Assembly (NCBI GenBank): GCA_020746105.1 | Contig: CM036618.1 | Location: 124,753,691 to 124,817,690 of the forward strand | Origin: Trogon surrucura | Taxonomy: Eukaryota; Chordata; Aves; Trogoniformes; Trogonidae | DNA length: 64,000 bases | Direction of reading: 5' to 3' | Shown: piece after piece, positions 12,146 through 24,310 of the stretch | How the letters are laid out: every line of letters begins with the position of its first letter | Numbering within the stretch: position 1 is the stretch's first letter | Notes under the pieces: model-generated | The model's database searches: none | What the model was told of the DNA's origin: nothing | The model's input: only the letters and a program-made list of their open reading frames with translations | Position numbers and translations under genes: made by a program

Positions 12146-14049
12146 ACATTGTTTTTTCACAGATCTTAGCATAAGAGATATACCAGAGAAAGAGACTTGA
12201 TTCTGAAGACCACTTCTGCACTTGCCAAGCAGATGTGGTGCTGGATGGCCTCAAAGGCTGCAGCTTTTCATTAAGAAAAGTAAACAGGTTTGGAAAGAGA
12301 GAAGGGACGTGTATCTATCCACCTTTCTGGAATGCCTGCCAGCATTGACACACTAACACATTTCAAACTTACAGATACATTGCAAAATGTGTGTGTATGT
12401 ATAGGTGTACGTGTTATATGTGAAGAGGACTGATTGGTTTTTGATTTTTTTAATACTCCAGCTATGTACGGCTATTCACCACCAGTGTGAGGGTTTTTTT
12501 TAAAAAAAATCTTTGAGATAAGTGTTGCAACTTTTTTTTTTATTTAAAGTAATCGGTGGGGTCTACGTGAGTCATGTATAATAAGACAGCTCTGCTGGTC
12601 ATTGAAACAGTCAACTGGGATAGTCCTTCCTTGTGACAGCCTTGCCTTGACACTGCAGAACACACAGCGCACAGCTCGAAAGAAGAAACGTGTCGGTACG
12701 AGTCGGGACCGCAAGGCACGCAGTGACATGAATCCATGCATGCAGCCACATGTGACTGGGATAAAAGGATTTTGAAGCCCAACTCATCTGTGTGACAAGG
12801 GACTGAAAGCCAAAGTTGTTTCCCTTCTCTAGGTCATGTCTAGGTCAGGCTGCAGAGGGGAGCTCCTTTTCCTTGTCACAGCACTCGGGGACATCATTGT
12901 CTGTGTCAATCCCAGGAACGGCCCACCAAGCCGACGGGTTTAGGATGAGAGTTGCCAAAGTGTCAACCTCACGCAGTCAGTAATGAGTCAGGTTTGAAAA
13001 AGGGTGAGATGAGTTTAAAATCTGTGGTGTTAAACCCACGGAGGGTATTTTCTTTTTTCTCTCACACCACCTTCCCTCACCCCCACTTCTTGTTTCCTTT
13101 AGAAAGGAATTGGATGCTATATCCATATTACGCTTTGCAAGGAGCAGCAAACATGGGATTGAGGGGAGGGAAAATAACCCATGAGGAGACTCTTTTCGGT
13201 GCAGATCAAAGAAACCTGGTGCAGCTCATAGTAAAATAGCAAACGTCAGCAATACAGGAGTACAGATGAACTGTGCACTTCTACCTAGGCAGGGTTTGGG
13301 GGCTGGGCAGTGCTTCTAGGACATGACCATTGTCTGAGACCTAAAAAACTTCCAAATATTCACCCATCCAGGAGCTGTAGAACCCTTCACCCCCAACATA
13401 TAGTGCTGGAGGGATGGGGACCCACTGGAGAAGCAAATAGCAGCGGCCTGCTGCCAAGGAGACCCAGAGCTGCTTGTGGTCTCCTCCTAGATGTTTCCTT
13501 TCCCTAGGATACATTTTTCCTTTTGCCCTTATTTCCCAGGATTTCAGAAAATTCTGCATACAGCAAATTTTGCCTTTAATTTACAGGAAGTTGTAACCAG
13601 AGACTTAATGGCATAATTGGATCCACTGAGGTATGGATATACTGGTATATAAAGAATGTAATTAATTTCACCTTAAAACAAATATCTCTAGGAAAGAGAT
13701 TAGAGAAGTCAGCTTTATCAACTTGGTAGGGGGGGTTCATATTTGTAAATTAATCCAGGTGAACTTTCCTGGTTTAGTTTTATCTAGCCATGCCAAAGAC
13801 CAAGGCATGATACTAGCAATAAAGGCAGCATCATTAATATCATTACGTCAATGTAAAGAAGATTCTAGAGTTAGCATTTGTTAAAAAACAAAACCGAAAC
13901 AAAACCTCTGTTAATGGTGAGTTTCTGCCGTTAACTTAGGGTTTCGCAGTATTTTATACACTCATATAGTGTTTATGAACCTGGATATGTATTTCTAGCG
14001 TTGCCAAGAATAATCCAAGACAAATATAACGATTGCAGGGCTTCTTCCC
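12146..14049. other. Unique noncoding sequence
   Basis: Ordinary sequence. A small CpG-containing patch at about 12660-12725 includes AAGGCACGC, which resembles part of miR-124 but has no hairpin around it. A T9 run sits at 12532-12540. No gene supported. Confidence 0.5.
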
Positions 14050-15000
14050 AAAGAAATTGTATTGCAGCCTCTAAACCCAGAGCTGGCCTCCAGCAGGGGA
14101 CTGTGTCTTCTTAAAGTCGAAGTGTGCCGCTTGAACTTTGATATCACATAATGCTTTCAAGGTTGCTTGTCTGAAGTGACTTAATTTGTACTGCAGAACT
14201 AGCCTTGTGCCCACAAACGCGCCAAAAGCCGCAGTGAGCCGGGGCAGCAGGGCTATTACTAATTTTTTATTAAAATCCCTTTAGGCACACACAGAAGGCC
14301 CAAAAGCAGCTTTAATAATAGACAACATACAGCACATTTTTCTTGTATTGCCATGTAATCAAATCTAAAGCTTCTGTTCACTTTCTTTGTTTTACCTAGA
14401 GGACCGACTTCCAATTTAGTTGTGGCCTGCACTAAACTGATTTTTCATTGTAATTAATGCCTACTTTGGCCTCAGCCACTTACACAACTTTCCATTAAAG
14501 GTTTGCAGCCATCCGCAGAGTATTTCACCAAGTTACCCTCCCGATCCTGCTACAGTTGCAATTTTTCTTAGACTGTTTTTTTTTAAACTTTATTATTATT
14601 TTGCAAAGAATGTTTAAATTACACAGCTAAATGGGTTTCCTTCTCCCTTTTATTTTTCTCTCCTTTCTTCCCCCCCTCCTTTTTTTTTTTTTTAATTTTT
14701 TTTTCCCCCCTGCCTGCTGCACCTATTAAAGTGGTTGGGCAGGAGTCCAACTGGAAGGAAAGCCTTTAAGTGATTTCAGAAAGGGCTAGTGGAACTTATT
14801 TAGGCCTGGGGTCTGCTGTGGTTAATTTTCAGTCTGTGTTTTGTGCTGTCCATTTCCTCTGAAATACTACCTGGGGTTTAAGGTTCCTCAGCACAGGATG
14901 TTAATAGGCCTCTGCAAACATTCAAAAGGCAGCTTTCCCACCACTAACCTTAAAAAGATTGTGGCACCGGGCCCAGGGTCAGATTGAATAGATGAAAAAG
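14050..15000. promoter_or_regulatory. Candidate conserved noncoding element cluster
   Basis: A long stretch without credible coding frames, rich in TTTAATAA, TAATTAATGC (TAATTA at 14451-14456) and CATTAAAG-type words, and interrupted by the pyrimidine tract at 14640-14710. The two sides (14050-14580 and 14730-14970) look like separate blocks. The density of homeodomain-type cores and the absence of repeats support an enhancer reading. Conservation is untested. Confidence 0.35.
14640..14710. repeat. Pyrimidine tract (C- and T-runs)
   Basis: About 70 bases of almost pure T/C with a C8 run and a T13 run, interrupted by a single AA. It lies between two enhancer-like blocks. Confidence 0.7.
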
Positions 15001-18000
15001 TATATGCTGTGCTTTTGCTCACTCCTTGGACCTTTCCCTGTTGGCTCGCCTGACATTTTCAGTGACTTTTCTTAGTACCTTATTTTCAGTATGCTTCCTA
15101 GAAAATTCTGCTTATTACCTTCTCCTATCCTCCCCAACAGCATTAGTGAATTGGGAGGTACGACAATTTGTAACTCTCCTTTGACTTTTTGGACTTTTCC
15201 CATGCATCAGAGATGTCCTGCTTCTCATGGCCCTGATGAACCAGCCGAGCCCCTCGGTGTTTAATCCATATGCCATTGCATAATCCATACGCGGAGCACT
15301 TACCGATTCCACGTCTGGAGCAAGTGCCACTGGTCTCTTTGCATCCCTCTTACCAAGGAGAGCATCTCTACTCCGACGCTAAAGCAAATAGCTAATGACC
15401 TTTGGCACTCTCCTATGTAGTTTAAAGCAGATATACATATGTACCTTTTCATTGTACCTGAGAAATTAAGCAAAAACTAGTGCCAAAAGGTGCCTGGTGT
15501 CCTCTGGTCTGTGATGGCAAGTTGCTGGCAGTACTGTTTGAATGCACTGGACTCTGTGCCAAGGGACCAGCTGTACTGGTCTCCTTTGCATAGGTGCAGC
15601 TCCTCTTAGGAAGGGAGGTGGATGCGTTTAACTTGATTTCATTTAAGGGCTCGCTTGTGTGGATCTTTAATCGCTGTGGATTTTTAGAAATGTGGCATGT
15701 GAGACTTCCCTGGACTGAGGAGGAGAGGTGGATCCCGTAGGTCTGCTCTGTATTGTTACAGTGTGGGAAGACTGAGAAGCAGATCTATTTTTTTGTTCTT
15801 CTCCTCTGAATAGTGGTGACTCTTCCTTAACTGACAGGAGAACCAAAGTAGCATTTGAGAAGAGTATGTGTGGGCACTCAGATGTTCCAGATGTGCAGCT
15901 GATGGGTCACAAGCTAGGCCTCGAATCCCAAGCAATGGTCCTACCCAAGCCAGCTGTCCTTCTGGCTTTTGACTCTGGTCCACACCTTGACTCAAACTCC
16001 CTGGGACCCATTTGCAAGCTCAGTCCTTTCTTGCACCTCTGGAATCCAGAAGTGTTTCAGATGAAGCAGACTGAGAAGGAAGACTAGACCAGTAGAAAGA
16101 CAGCACAGTATCTGCTCTGCGTGAACTAGTGTTGTGAGGGACTGCCACGGGTATGCTGAAACTGGTCCATGTCCTTTTGTAAGAATCTGTGCCCTTATAC
16201 CTAGCAGTATGATTTCCAGGGCTACTTTTCCCAGGAGAACGTGTGTACAGCGGCTGCAAATCCCTTGCTGTACCTGTGTGATCATCCCCCCGCAGAGAAG
16301 CAACTGATATTGGTCTAAACACATTTGTGTATCTCTCCCTGACATTTGCTCTGTTAAAAGGTCAGGCTTCTGCAGCAGAGACAAGAGCCGTCTTCCTCAT
16401 TATCACATATTACTGCAAATTTCCATTTCCAGCTCCAAAGTTTCCAGTGATTTTTGCTGCTGTAGCTGGGGCCATCCAGCACAAAGCGCTGTCTGCCAGC
16501 CTGGAAGATCTGCCCTCGACCATGTTGATAATGCTCAGGGAGAGAAGTAACGACTGTTTAGGGAATATTTGGGAAAACCCAGTGAATTTCTTGCTGCAGT
16601 AGGTTCCTTGCTTGCAGTGACAAGTTCGAAAAATACATGAAAAATTTAACTTAGAAATGCCAGTCTGCAGAAAGAAAGGACCGTTCTGCAAAGAGCCATT
16701 CATAGTTTTCAGTCCTCCCACAGAAGCGCTGCTCTCAGTTTCTCTGTAATCCCTCGATACCTCCTAATATCAGAGTGCGGTGCTGGCAGAGGCAAAACCT
16801 GAGGCTAAACTTCAGTCTGTGTTCTTGCTCAGAGGAAGTGGATTCTGGGATCTCTTTGGCTTTTGAATGAAGAAGCTGGACTCAGAAGAAAAAGAAAGAG
16901 GGGAAGAGGAGGCATATTTTTATTGTTAAACTAAGGTCTTGCTGATGGGAAGACACAGGTGCTGAAATAAAAGTGTGTGTGTGATGTTTGAGTTGAGCAG
17001 ACTTTTTGGCAGTTCACTTTATAGGGTTGTCTGCTTTTCATATCAACCCTCCCATACAATCTCAGGAGCAGTTGTATATTACATATCAAGGGGACTGCAG
17101 ATGTTGATGAGGTGACATCTTTGTAGAGCGAGCAGATAATTGTTCTTGCTTCTTGTACATATTTGGTTATGTACTGACAGGTGTAAGAAAAACATTTCCT
17201 TGATTGCTAGATGACCTGGCTGGGAGATGTATGAGTGTCTTGCTGGTACTACTCTGAGTCCTACGTGCTGTGTGGATGGCCACTGGCTGACTTTCCCCAT
17301 TTTTCTGCTGACTCCAAATGTGCCGTAAGGTGGCCGCTCAACGGTGGCCCTGAGAGAAGAGACAGTAAACTGCTGATTTAGTAATGGAAGAGTTAGGGGA
17401 GAGGAAGGACCTTACTTACTTTGGCCTTGGATGTGGGTGAGACGTGGAGAGCCCTTTTACAACAACAAAGTCTAAAGGACAAATACTGCGCAGCATAGTT
17501 TTAATGTAGATTTTTCTTCCCCCTCAATAATAGCCATAAAGAAAATATACTTTGGAAGCAAAATATTTTTTTCGCATTCTTCCCATTCGTTTTCATGTGG
17601 TGGTGGTAGACCACAGTCAGGGAAGGCAAAGTCCACGGTGGTATCTGTTCTTTAGATATACAGATACTACAGAATATGTTGTAACAATTTCTCCAAGAGT
17701 GATGCACCTCCCTGCTCAGCTCTGTAACGCAGTTGGGTGCTCACTGGAGAAGGGGCTCCCTTCAGGATGGGCTGTCACCAAAGCTGGGCGAGTCTGGAGG
17801 ATCCTACCCCTAATTTGGAGCAACAGAAACAGGAAAAAGTATTTTGCGTAATTTCTTTGCCCTTATATTTTTGGCTTGTAGAGAACATTACAGCCCCTTA
17901 TGTTCTCAGCTACTTGGGGAGTTCCTTTCTCCAAAGCGTTTGTAGGTGCTTTGGTTACAGTGCAGCATTGATTCAGTAGAGCAATAGCAGTGCATTTGAA

Positions 18001-19799
18001 TTCTTTCCCATTGAAGTTGTGACTGAAGACAGTTGTAATGTAACAAGGTGAAGATGACCCCTTTTTATCTGTTCTTCTGTCTTGCCACTATAGAAAGTTA
18101 GTGCTAGGTTAAACCTTGGTTTCCATTAATGAAAAAAATCCACTATTTTTATTAAATTTCAGAATCACCTCGGCTAGCACGAAAAACAATGATATTGGAT
18201 TTCTTTTTAAAATTAACAATGTATGTAACACAGTAGAAAAAAAAGCTGACATTTACTTAGTGCCTGGAAGCGAAGAGACTGTGAGGCAGGCAGCGAGCTG
18301 CTGCGCTCCCCTCCTTCAGCCTGCAGCCCATGCGTGTGTTCAGGAGACATGGGGCGAGATGGCTCGAGGTGGGTCGCACCGTTAGGATGAAAGCCAAGGA
18401 ACACCACCACTATTGCTACCTTTCATCAGCAGAGGAACGTCAGGGCTCACGAGGAGGGTGAGGAAGAAAAGATTTGTTTTAGCAGCTGGCCTGGATGTCT
18501 GCTACTCTTGATTTGAATTCAGATTTTTAAGGCATGTTTGTTTATGGTATAGAATTATAGAGTTAGTATTTTACCTTGGGTTTTTTTTAAAGTGTACTCT
18601 CTTTAGGAAGTTTCTAATGCAATCAGCAGGATTCCTTCTAAACGTAAAAGTGGGGAGTCACTTCGTATCTGTTTACAGACACTGGAGAGGGTGCGGTGTC
18701 TGGTAGGGACTGACCTATCTTAGGCTGGTGGTGTTATTTGATTAACTGTCTGGGGCACCCTGGAAATGAGCTTGCTCTCGAGGAGAGTCCACAGATCACC
18801 AGGAACATATTCTTGTAGGGAACCAACCTCATTGCCTTCCTAATTCATTCCTCCTTGTTTTATCCAACAGGCATTGCTACTGGATTATTGACTGGGTGAT
18901 TTCTTTTTTTGATGTGAGCCACAATGGAAAAGGCATTACTATACAAGACAGGGAAATAAAGCAAGGTTGTGCGTGTTAGACTTGCGGTAATACTGAGCGT
19001 GGCTGGTACATGCCATACTCGTTCTTATTTAGGCCTCGGTTTCCACCTTCCTCTGTGGCCTAGAGGATGCTCTTGACGCATAGAGCAAACGCGGGGTCAG
19101 AGACCTGCGCCAAGGTCTCTCTCCATCCTTGTAGCCTTTTGCCGTAGGGGACTTGTGATGTATCTGGGGGGCCTGTACAGTACAGAAATTGCTCGAGTCT
19201 AATGGGGGTATGTGCAACGATTAAAGGATGGAAAGGCAGGACAAACCTTTGCACTCTCGATTCTAAAGTGATTTGCCTGAAGTTGGGAGAAGTCATCCCA
19301 CTAGCAGCCACAGCCGGACACTGAGCCTCCAAAGGAGGCTGTGCAGGAAACTCCTGCAAAGGTCTGTGCATCATTAAAACATCTGTGGCACAAATCTGTT
19401 CTTGGCACCAGAATCACTGTAAATATACATGCCCCCCTTCCACCCTGGTTCCCCAGGTGTTGGTCAGGAGCAGGATTCCACTGTATCGCGTGTCGAGTTT
19501 AAATTCCTCCCTTACAAGGAGCATTTGTGAGAGGGTGCTGCAGATTTCTCCTGTTGCCTGCCTTTGCTGCTTCCAGTCTTGGTTCGGTTTGCTCTCAGCT
19601 TTGGGCTCCTCCTGCATGTGCTAAGCACAATGCAGAGATGGCTAAGGAAAGACTGAGAGATCCGTGTAAAGGATGCTCTATAAGTATGTACGGTAGGCTG
19701 ATCGATTCTGATCGGCAGCTGGGAATTATAAATAGCCTAAAGGAAGCTAACCACCATTCTGTGCCCCCATAGTAATAAATAAGAAGTGCATATTTTTGA
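15001..19799. other. Unique noncoding sequence, little structure
   Basis: Nearly 5 kb with no recognisable repeat, RNA gene or exon. A purine-rich patch lies at 16883-16912. The longest frame is 130 codons on the minus strand (15992-16384) with no family resemblance. Nothing else stands out. Confidence 0.55.
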
Positions 19800-20550
19800 A
19801 AGGCTTTTACTTTTAGAAGAGAAAAAGATAGAATAGCGCGCTTTTTTTTTTAATATGGTACATAATTTATTCTGACAAACAGATGTATTTTGTTGTTGCC
19901 ATTATCGTTTGATGAAATACTTTAAAGCTGGTCCAAGGTGGTGCATTTTCAAATATAATGTATACAGTACATCTAGCAGTTAACAAAATTTGGATGTGCA
20001 GCATAGAATGGTCATTATTTTTGCTGAAAAAAAATAAAGGCACTAATTACTTACAGACAAGATACTTAGCACAAACAGATAAGCTTCAAAATGAAAAATT
20101 CTCGGTTTATGATAATTATGTTCTCTGCTTTGTTTTCAGAGACTGATAATTTGAGGCTTTAAAATCACCAGGAAGCCATTAATTGGAATTCTTCAATAAA
20201 AAATAAATTACATAGAAGTTCATGATGAGTTGTAAAAACACAGAGACTGTATTATGCAGTGAGCGATATTGCTCTACTATTTATAGACATGCACAGCTAT
20301 GTAACAGCAAAACTGTAAAGAATTTGAGATGTGCAGATAGCAATTATTCACGGATCCCAGCGATCTGCAGATATTTCAAATAACTGCTTTTAGCAGATCA
20401 GCTATCCAATAAAAGCAGGGCTTTATTTCCAAGTGGCACTCTTCTAACATGTTGCTTCTCGTTTTTGACATCTTATGTGACATTATTCTCCCAGAGCCAA
20501 TTATAATGAGAAGACATGGAAATCCACGTATCGGAGATGCTGCACTCCAC
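19800..20550. promoter_or_regulatory. Candidate AT-rich enhancer block
   Basis: About 750 bp of AT-rich, repeat-free sequence with TAATTA at 20044-20049, CATTAATTGG near 20177, and CCAATTATAATG near 20498. No frame exceeds about 62 codons. It is similar in texture to the blocks at 8.1, 33.1, 52.3 and 58.0 kb. Regulatory function is inferred. Confidence 0.33.
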
Positions 20551-23500
20551 GCGTGTGCTCATCAGTAGGAGTTGAGGGGATTTCTCTTATGAAGGGTCAG
20601 CATGGTCCTTCCTTCTATACCAGTCTCAGATCCTGAAATCCATAGCAGCTGACTGAAAGAAAGCATTTGATTTCTTTCTTGCCCTGTTTTTCTGCTCTCC
20701 CCTTGTTCTCTGCTTTCACCTGGGACCAAAGCCTCAGTGGTTGATCCTGTCAAAGCTGGTAGAACAGGTTCAAGGACTAAGGATCTGCCCAACAGCACCG
20801 ATCACAAAATTTTCCTCGATTTATGAAGGAGCCAGGCTGAACACTCACTGGAGCTATGTGAGAAACTTGAGGGAATTTGAGACCTGCCGCTTAGAGCTTC
20901 CACCCACTCAGACCTCTTGAAGCATCCACCGCTGTTCTTCTGAACATGTGACACAACCGTGGGGCAGAGCCACCAGGCACCAGCAGCTTTCCTTCCAGAG
21001 CGAATCTCAAAAGAGCAGTAGATGCAGCAAAGCGTATTGCTTTATTCAACTTTTCTTCTGCCTTTCTCCAGCGTATGGGTGAGACCCACGAGGAGACTGG
21101 TCTTTCCCCTTTCCCGAGGGAAAAGTGACACCTCTTCGCTATTGCTTGGGATCCAAGCCTGGGACTTGAGGCAGAGCTGCTAATGGTCATCAGTTAATTG
21201 TCTGAGGGCATAAAATACTGTTATATTCCAGTTATGCTCTTTGCATGACCACTGACACCCCAGGCTTCTGCCAGGAGCTCTTTAGATAAAGCAAGTAATA
21301 AAAGTGATTGTAGGGATCCTTGACACATGCCACCTAGGAAAGGAAGCAGAGTAGATTTCAGCTCATTCACCAGTGAGCTCAAAGGGTTGCACAAAAGAGT
21401 GATGTGGCTTTGGTAGAGTCTGGTCTAAAGTTACACTTCAGGAAGACGGAGGAAGCATTTCCCAAGCACCTGATCAAAGGCTCGCTTTCTTCAATGCCAG
21501 GGTAATCCCTTCTGGCTACCGTAGCACCAGGTAGCATTCAACGGCTTTATGTGACTCTTGGGCAAGGCCAGAATAGACATAATCAATGTAGGTGTCTTAA
21601 TTCTCACAATATCAGCAAGCGCAGAGTTGCAAACCATTCCGTTTAATATTTTGTCGCTAAAATGAATCCAAGGTATCAGCTGGTTTATTCCCCTCCCTGC
21701 CCCATTTGTTTAAATTCAAGTTAGTGCAGTCACAGGGAAGGGAGGACAACACAAGTCCAGGGACACAAGGTCTGCAGGGAGATCTCTGCAGTGTCAAGAA
21801 AAAATGACATCGTGTCAGGAGACAAAGCCGTACAAAAAACTGCGTTGGGTCTCTGCTGGCACTTGAGGAGTATTGTAATTTTTGGAGAATAAAACCTACC
21901 ATACATCATCCAAAATCAATTGATAAGAGATCTCGGAGAGATTAAAAACTGTTCCCTCCCATTCATTAGTAAAGGTGACTTCTGTCCAAAGCTGATGGTT
22001 GTTGTGGGCCAACTATGATAAATGCTCTCTTGCGCACCAAAAAGAAACACTTCTTAATGAGCCGTCATCTTATGTACATTTTAATTTTCAAATTGCTACA
22101 GTGGAAATACAGAGTTGCCCAGAAGTACCAGTGCTGCTCAGAGGCATGCTACCCCAAGCAGTGTTTTAGAGGGTTTTTTTGTATAGGTTCATAAAACTTA
22201 TTGATGCCAAACGAATCCCATGACCTAATGTCTGCATCTCATTGACGTTGCAGTAGTAAACTGTTGACTTTTGTTTGCACGTGTTGGAGTACTACTTAGA
22301 AGAAAGTGTTTATATGTGGTTAGTGTGAGACACCTAAGCATTCATGGGATGTAATTGCAATGGCTGGGCACCCACAGCTCCTATTTGCTCAAGAGGCAAT
22401 TACGGATGATCAGCACCTTTGAAATATCAGGACATTTCGCTGTGGGAAAAGCTTCTCCTCAATAGGATGGCTCCACCTGTGCTCCGTGGCTCAGTTGTGC
22501 CCTCCTTTCTCTGTGTGTGACTTCAGCTAAGGAATATCATTCTACATGCCCCGTGCTCCTTTGGGAGGGCAGACCCGGATGTCCCATGCAGCAGCTCCTG
22601 GAGTAGCACAGAGGAGTCAACAAGGGCAAGAACATGCAGAGCTTGCCTGGCTTTCCTCCTGCATCCCCGAAGTCTGCAGCTCAGCACCGAGCCAATTCTC
22701 GTCCCTGGAAACACCTCGGATGTCCCATCATGTTGCAAACCCCACAGTTCTTAAAGAGTATTGGTGACATTTATTCCATGTCTCTGAATTATTCTCAGTG
22801 GAGTGGTGCTTGGGATGATGACAGTGATGCTGCAAAAGGTCACTTGGTGGACCTCCATGCTCTGTTTTATTTTTAGTTGATTTGGTTTGTGATGGAGACA
22901 GGACATGGTTAATGCATTGGCCGTGTCACAGGCTGCCAAGCTGCGGTCCCCAGCACCTCCTTGGAATAGAGTGTTTGTAAGGGGTGTTAGAAGAAAGGGA
23001 AGTTCAGCATTTTTTTTTTTTTTGGTATGTCAGAATTTCAAAGGATTTCTGAAATTTAATGAACTCATTTAATAGACATAATTGTCTTGAGTACATGTGA
23101 CAAAACTTCTGAAATAGCAGAATTAGGCATGCTCCATTTTGTAGCCTTTCAATGACCTCCAGCAAACGTGTGACCCAGATATGAGAGCCTCCTGTCCACT
23201 TGCATAAACATGATGTTTTAAAAAGGCGGGGGGGAGGAGGTGATGGGGGGAGTGAATAAAAGAATTGAGCTCTTAATGGCACATGGACAGAGACATACTG
23301 CAACTGCAAAACAAATTCAGAAGCGGATAGAGAATTGCCTCAAGACTCTGCATGCCGAAACTCAGCTGCCTCCTGCGAGACAGAGGGTTGATGGCCGTGG
23401 ACCTTCGGTCAAAACGGCTCAACACAGAGGCTCAGATGGTAGTCAGGTGCACAGATGTGCTTTAGGCCCGTGAAAATCTCTGCTTTAATGCCTGAATGAC

Positions 23501-23689
23501 ATCCAAACTGCTCTTACAGAAGGTATTCGGGGTGCGTTGTAATGTGTGGGACTTATTTCCTGGCCTTGGTGAAGGATGCACAGGGGTTGTAAAGCCAAAA
23601 GTAAAGGCTGTCAGGAGGTGGTAGCTGCCCGCTCCACCTGCCACCAGCCTTCCTGCCACTTGCATACTTGTAACGACACAAGAAAAAGC
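20551..23689. other. Unique noncoding sequence
   Basis: No gene supported. A T14 run lies at about 23010-23024 and a G-rich patch at 23226-23250. Frames of 70-101 codons on both strands have no domain. Confidence 0.55.
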
Positions 23690-24310
23690 TAGAATTTAAA
23701 AGATCTCATTAATTAACATGCATTTTAAATACACCATTAACTTCCCATCACATGCCTTTCTTGCTCCTTTGGTCCAGAGGAGCTCTGTGGCCGGATTCTG
23801 ACTGCAGGCTTCTCCGCCCGTACTCACAGAGTGGGGCGAGTGGCTCTTGATTAGTTTAGGCCCACTGTTACCAGAGTAACGAGCCCTGATTGGCAGGGCT
23901 CTGAATTAATATGTATAGTTAGGAGAGGAGGATGGGTGTCCTGCCAGGTGCACCCGTGCCAGCACACATGGGATAACGCCACCGCTGCTGGCCCTGCTCA
24001 TCACGGGCTGCGGCTCCAGCAGCAGACCTATCAAACCGCCGCATCCCGTGTCATTAGGAATCAGGTTTAATTAAAAGCAGGAACTAGGAAAGTGTTGCTG
24101 GGATTTAAAATCATACGCTGCTGGTTATTAACCACTGCAAATGAGGTAGATGTCATTCTGAGGAGAACAGTTTCCACAGACCGTGCGGGGCATCGCGCAA
24201 CTTTCCAAAACGAGGATCGCCATCTTTCGCAGAAAAGGGCTTTTTTGGCCACTTCTTGGGTTTTACACATGACCGAGATTTAGCATTGTTCATGCTTGCT
24301 CGCAGCAATG
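23690..24310. promoter_or_regulatory. Candidate enhancer block with RFX-like site
   Basis: Begins with TTAATTAA (23709-23716) and contains a near-palindromic 14-mer at 23867-23880 that fits the RFX X-box pattern (GTTACC, two-base spacer, GGTAAC-type half site). It also has further ATTA cores and a GC-richer centre. No coding frame of note. The combination of homeodomain and RFX-type sites suggests a regulatory element; neither occupancy nor conservation can be shown here. Confidence 0.33.
23867..23880. promoter_or_regulatory. RFX X-box-like palindrome
   Basis: Reads GTTACCAGAGTAAC. The two halves form an imperfect inverted repeat matching the consensus GTNRCC-N2-RGYAAC at most positions, with AGTAAC as the right half. 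RFX factors bind such sites at ciliary and neural genes. This is motif evidence only. Confidence 0.35.

Noticed and set aside
12712..12735. AAGGCACGC string resembling mature miR-124
   Set aside because: Only the seed and a few more bases agree, and the flanks do not form the required precursor hairpin.
14088..14101. CCAGCAGGGG string resembling a CTCF core
   Set aside because: Two of the last four consensus positions disagree. Many such partial matches are expected by chance.
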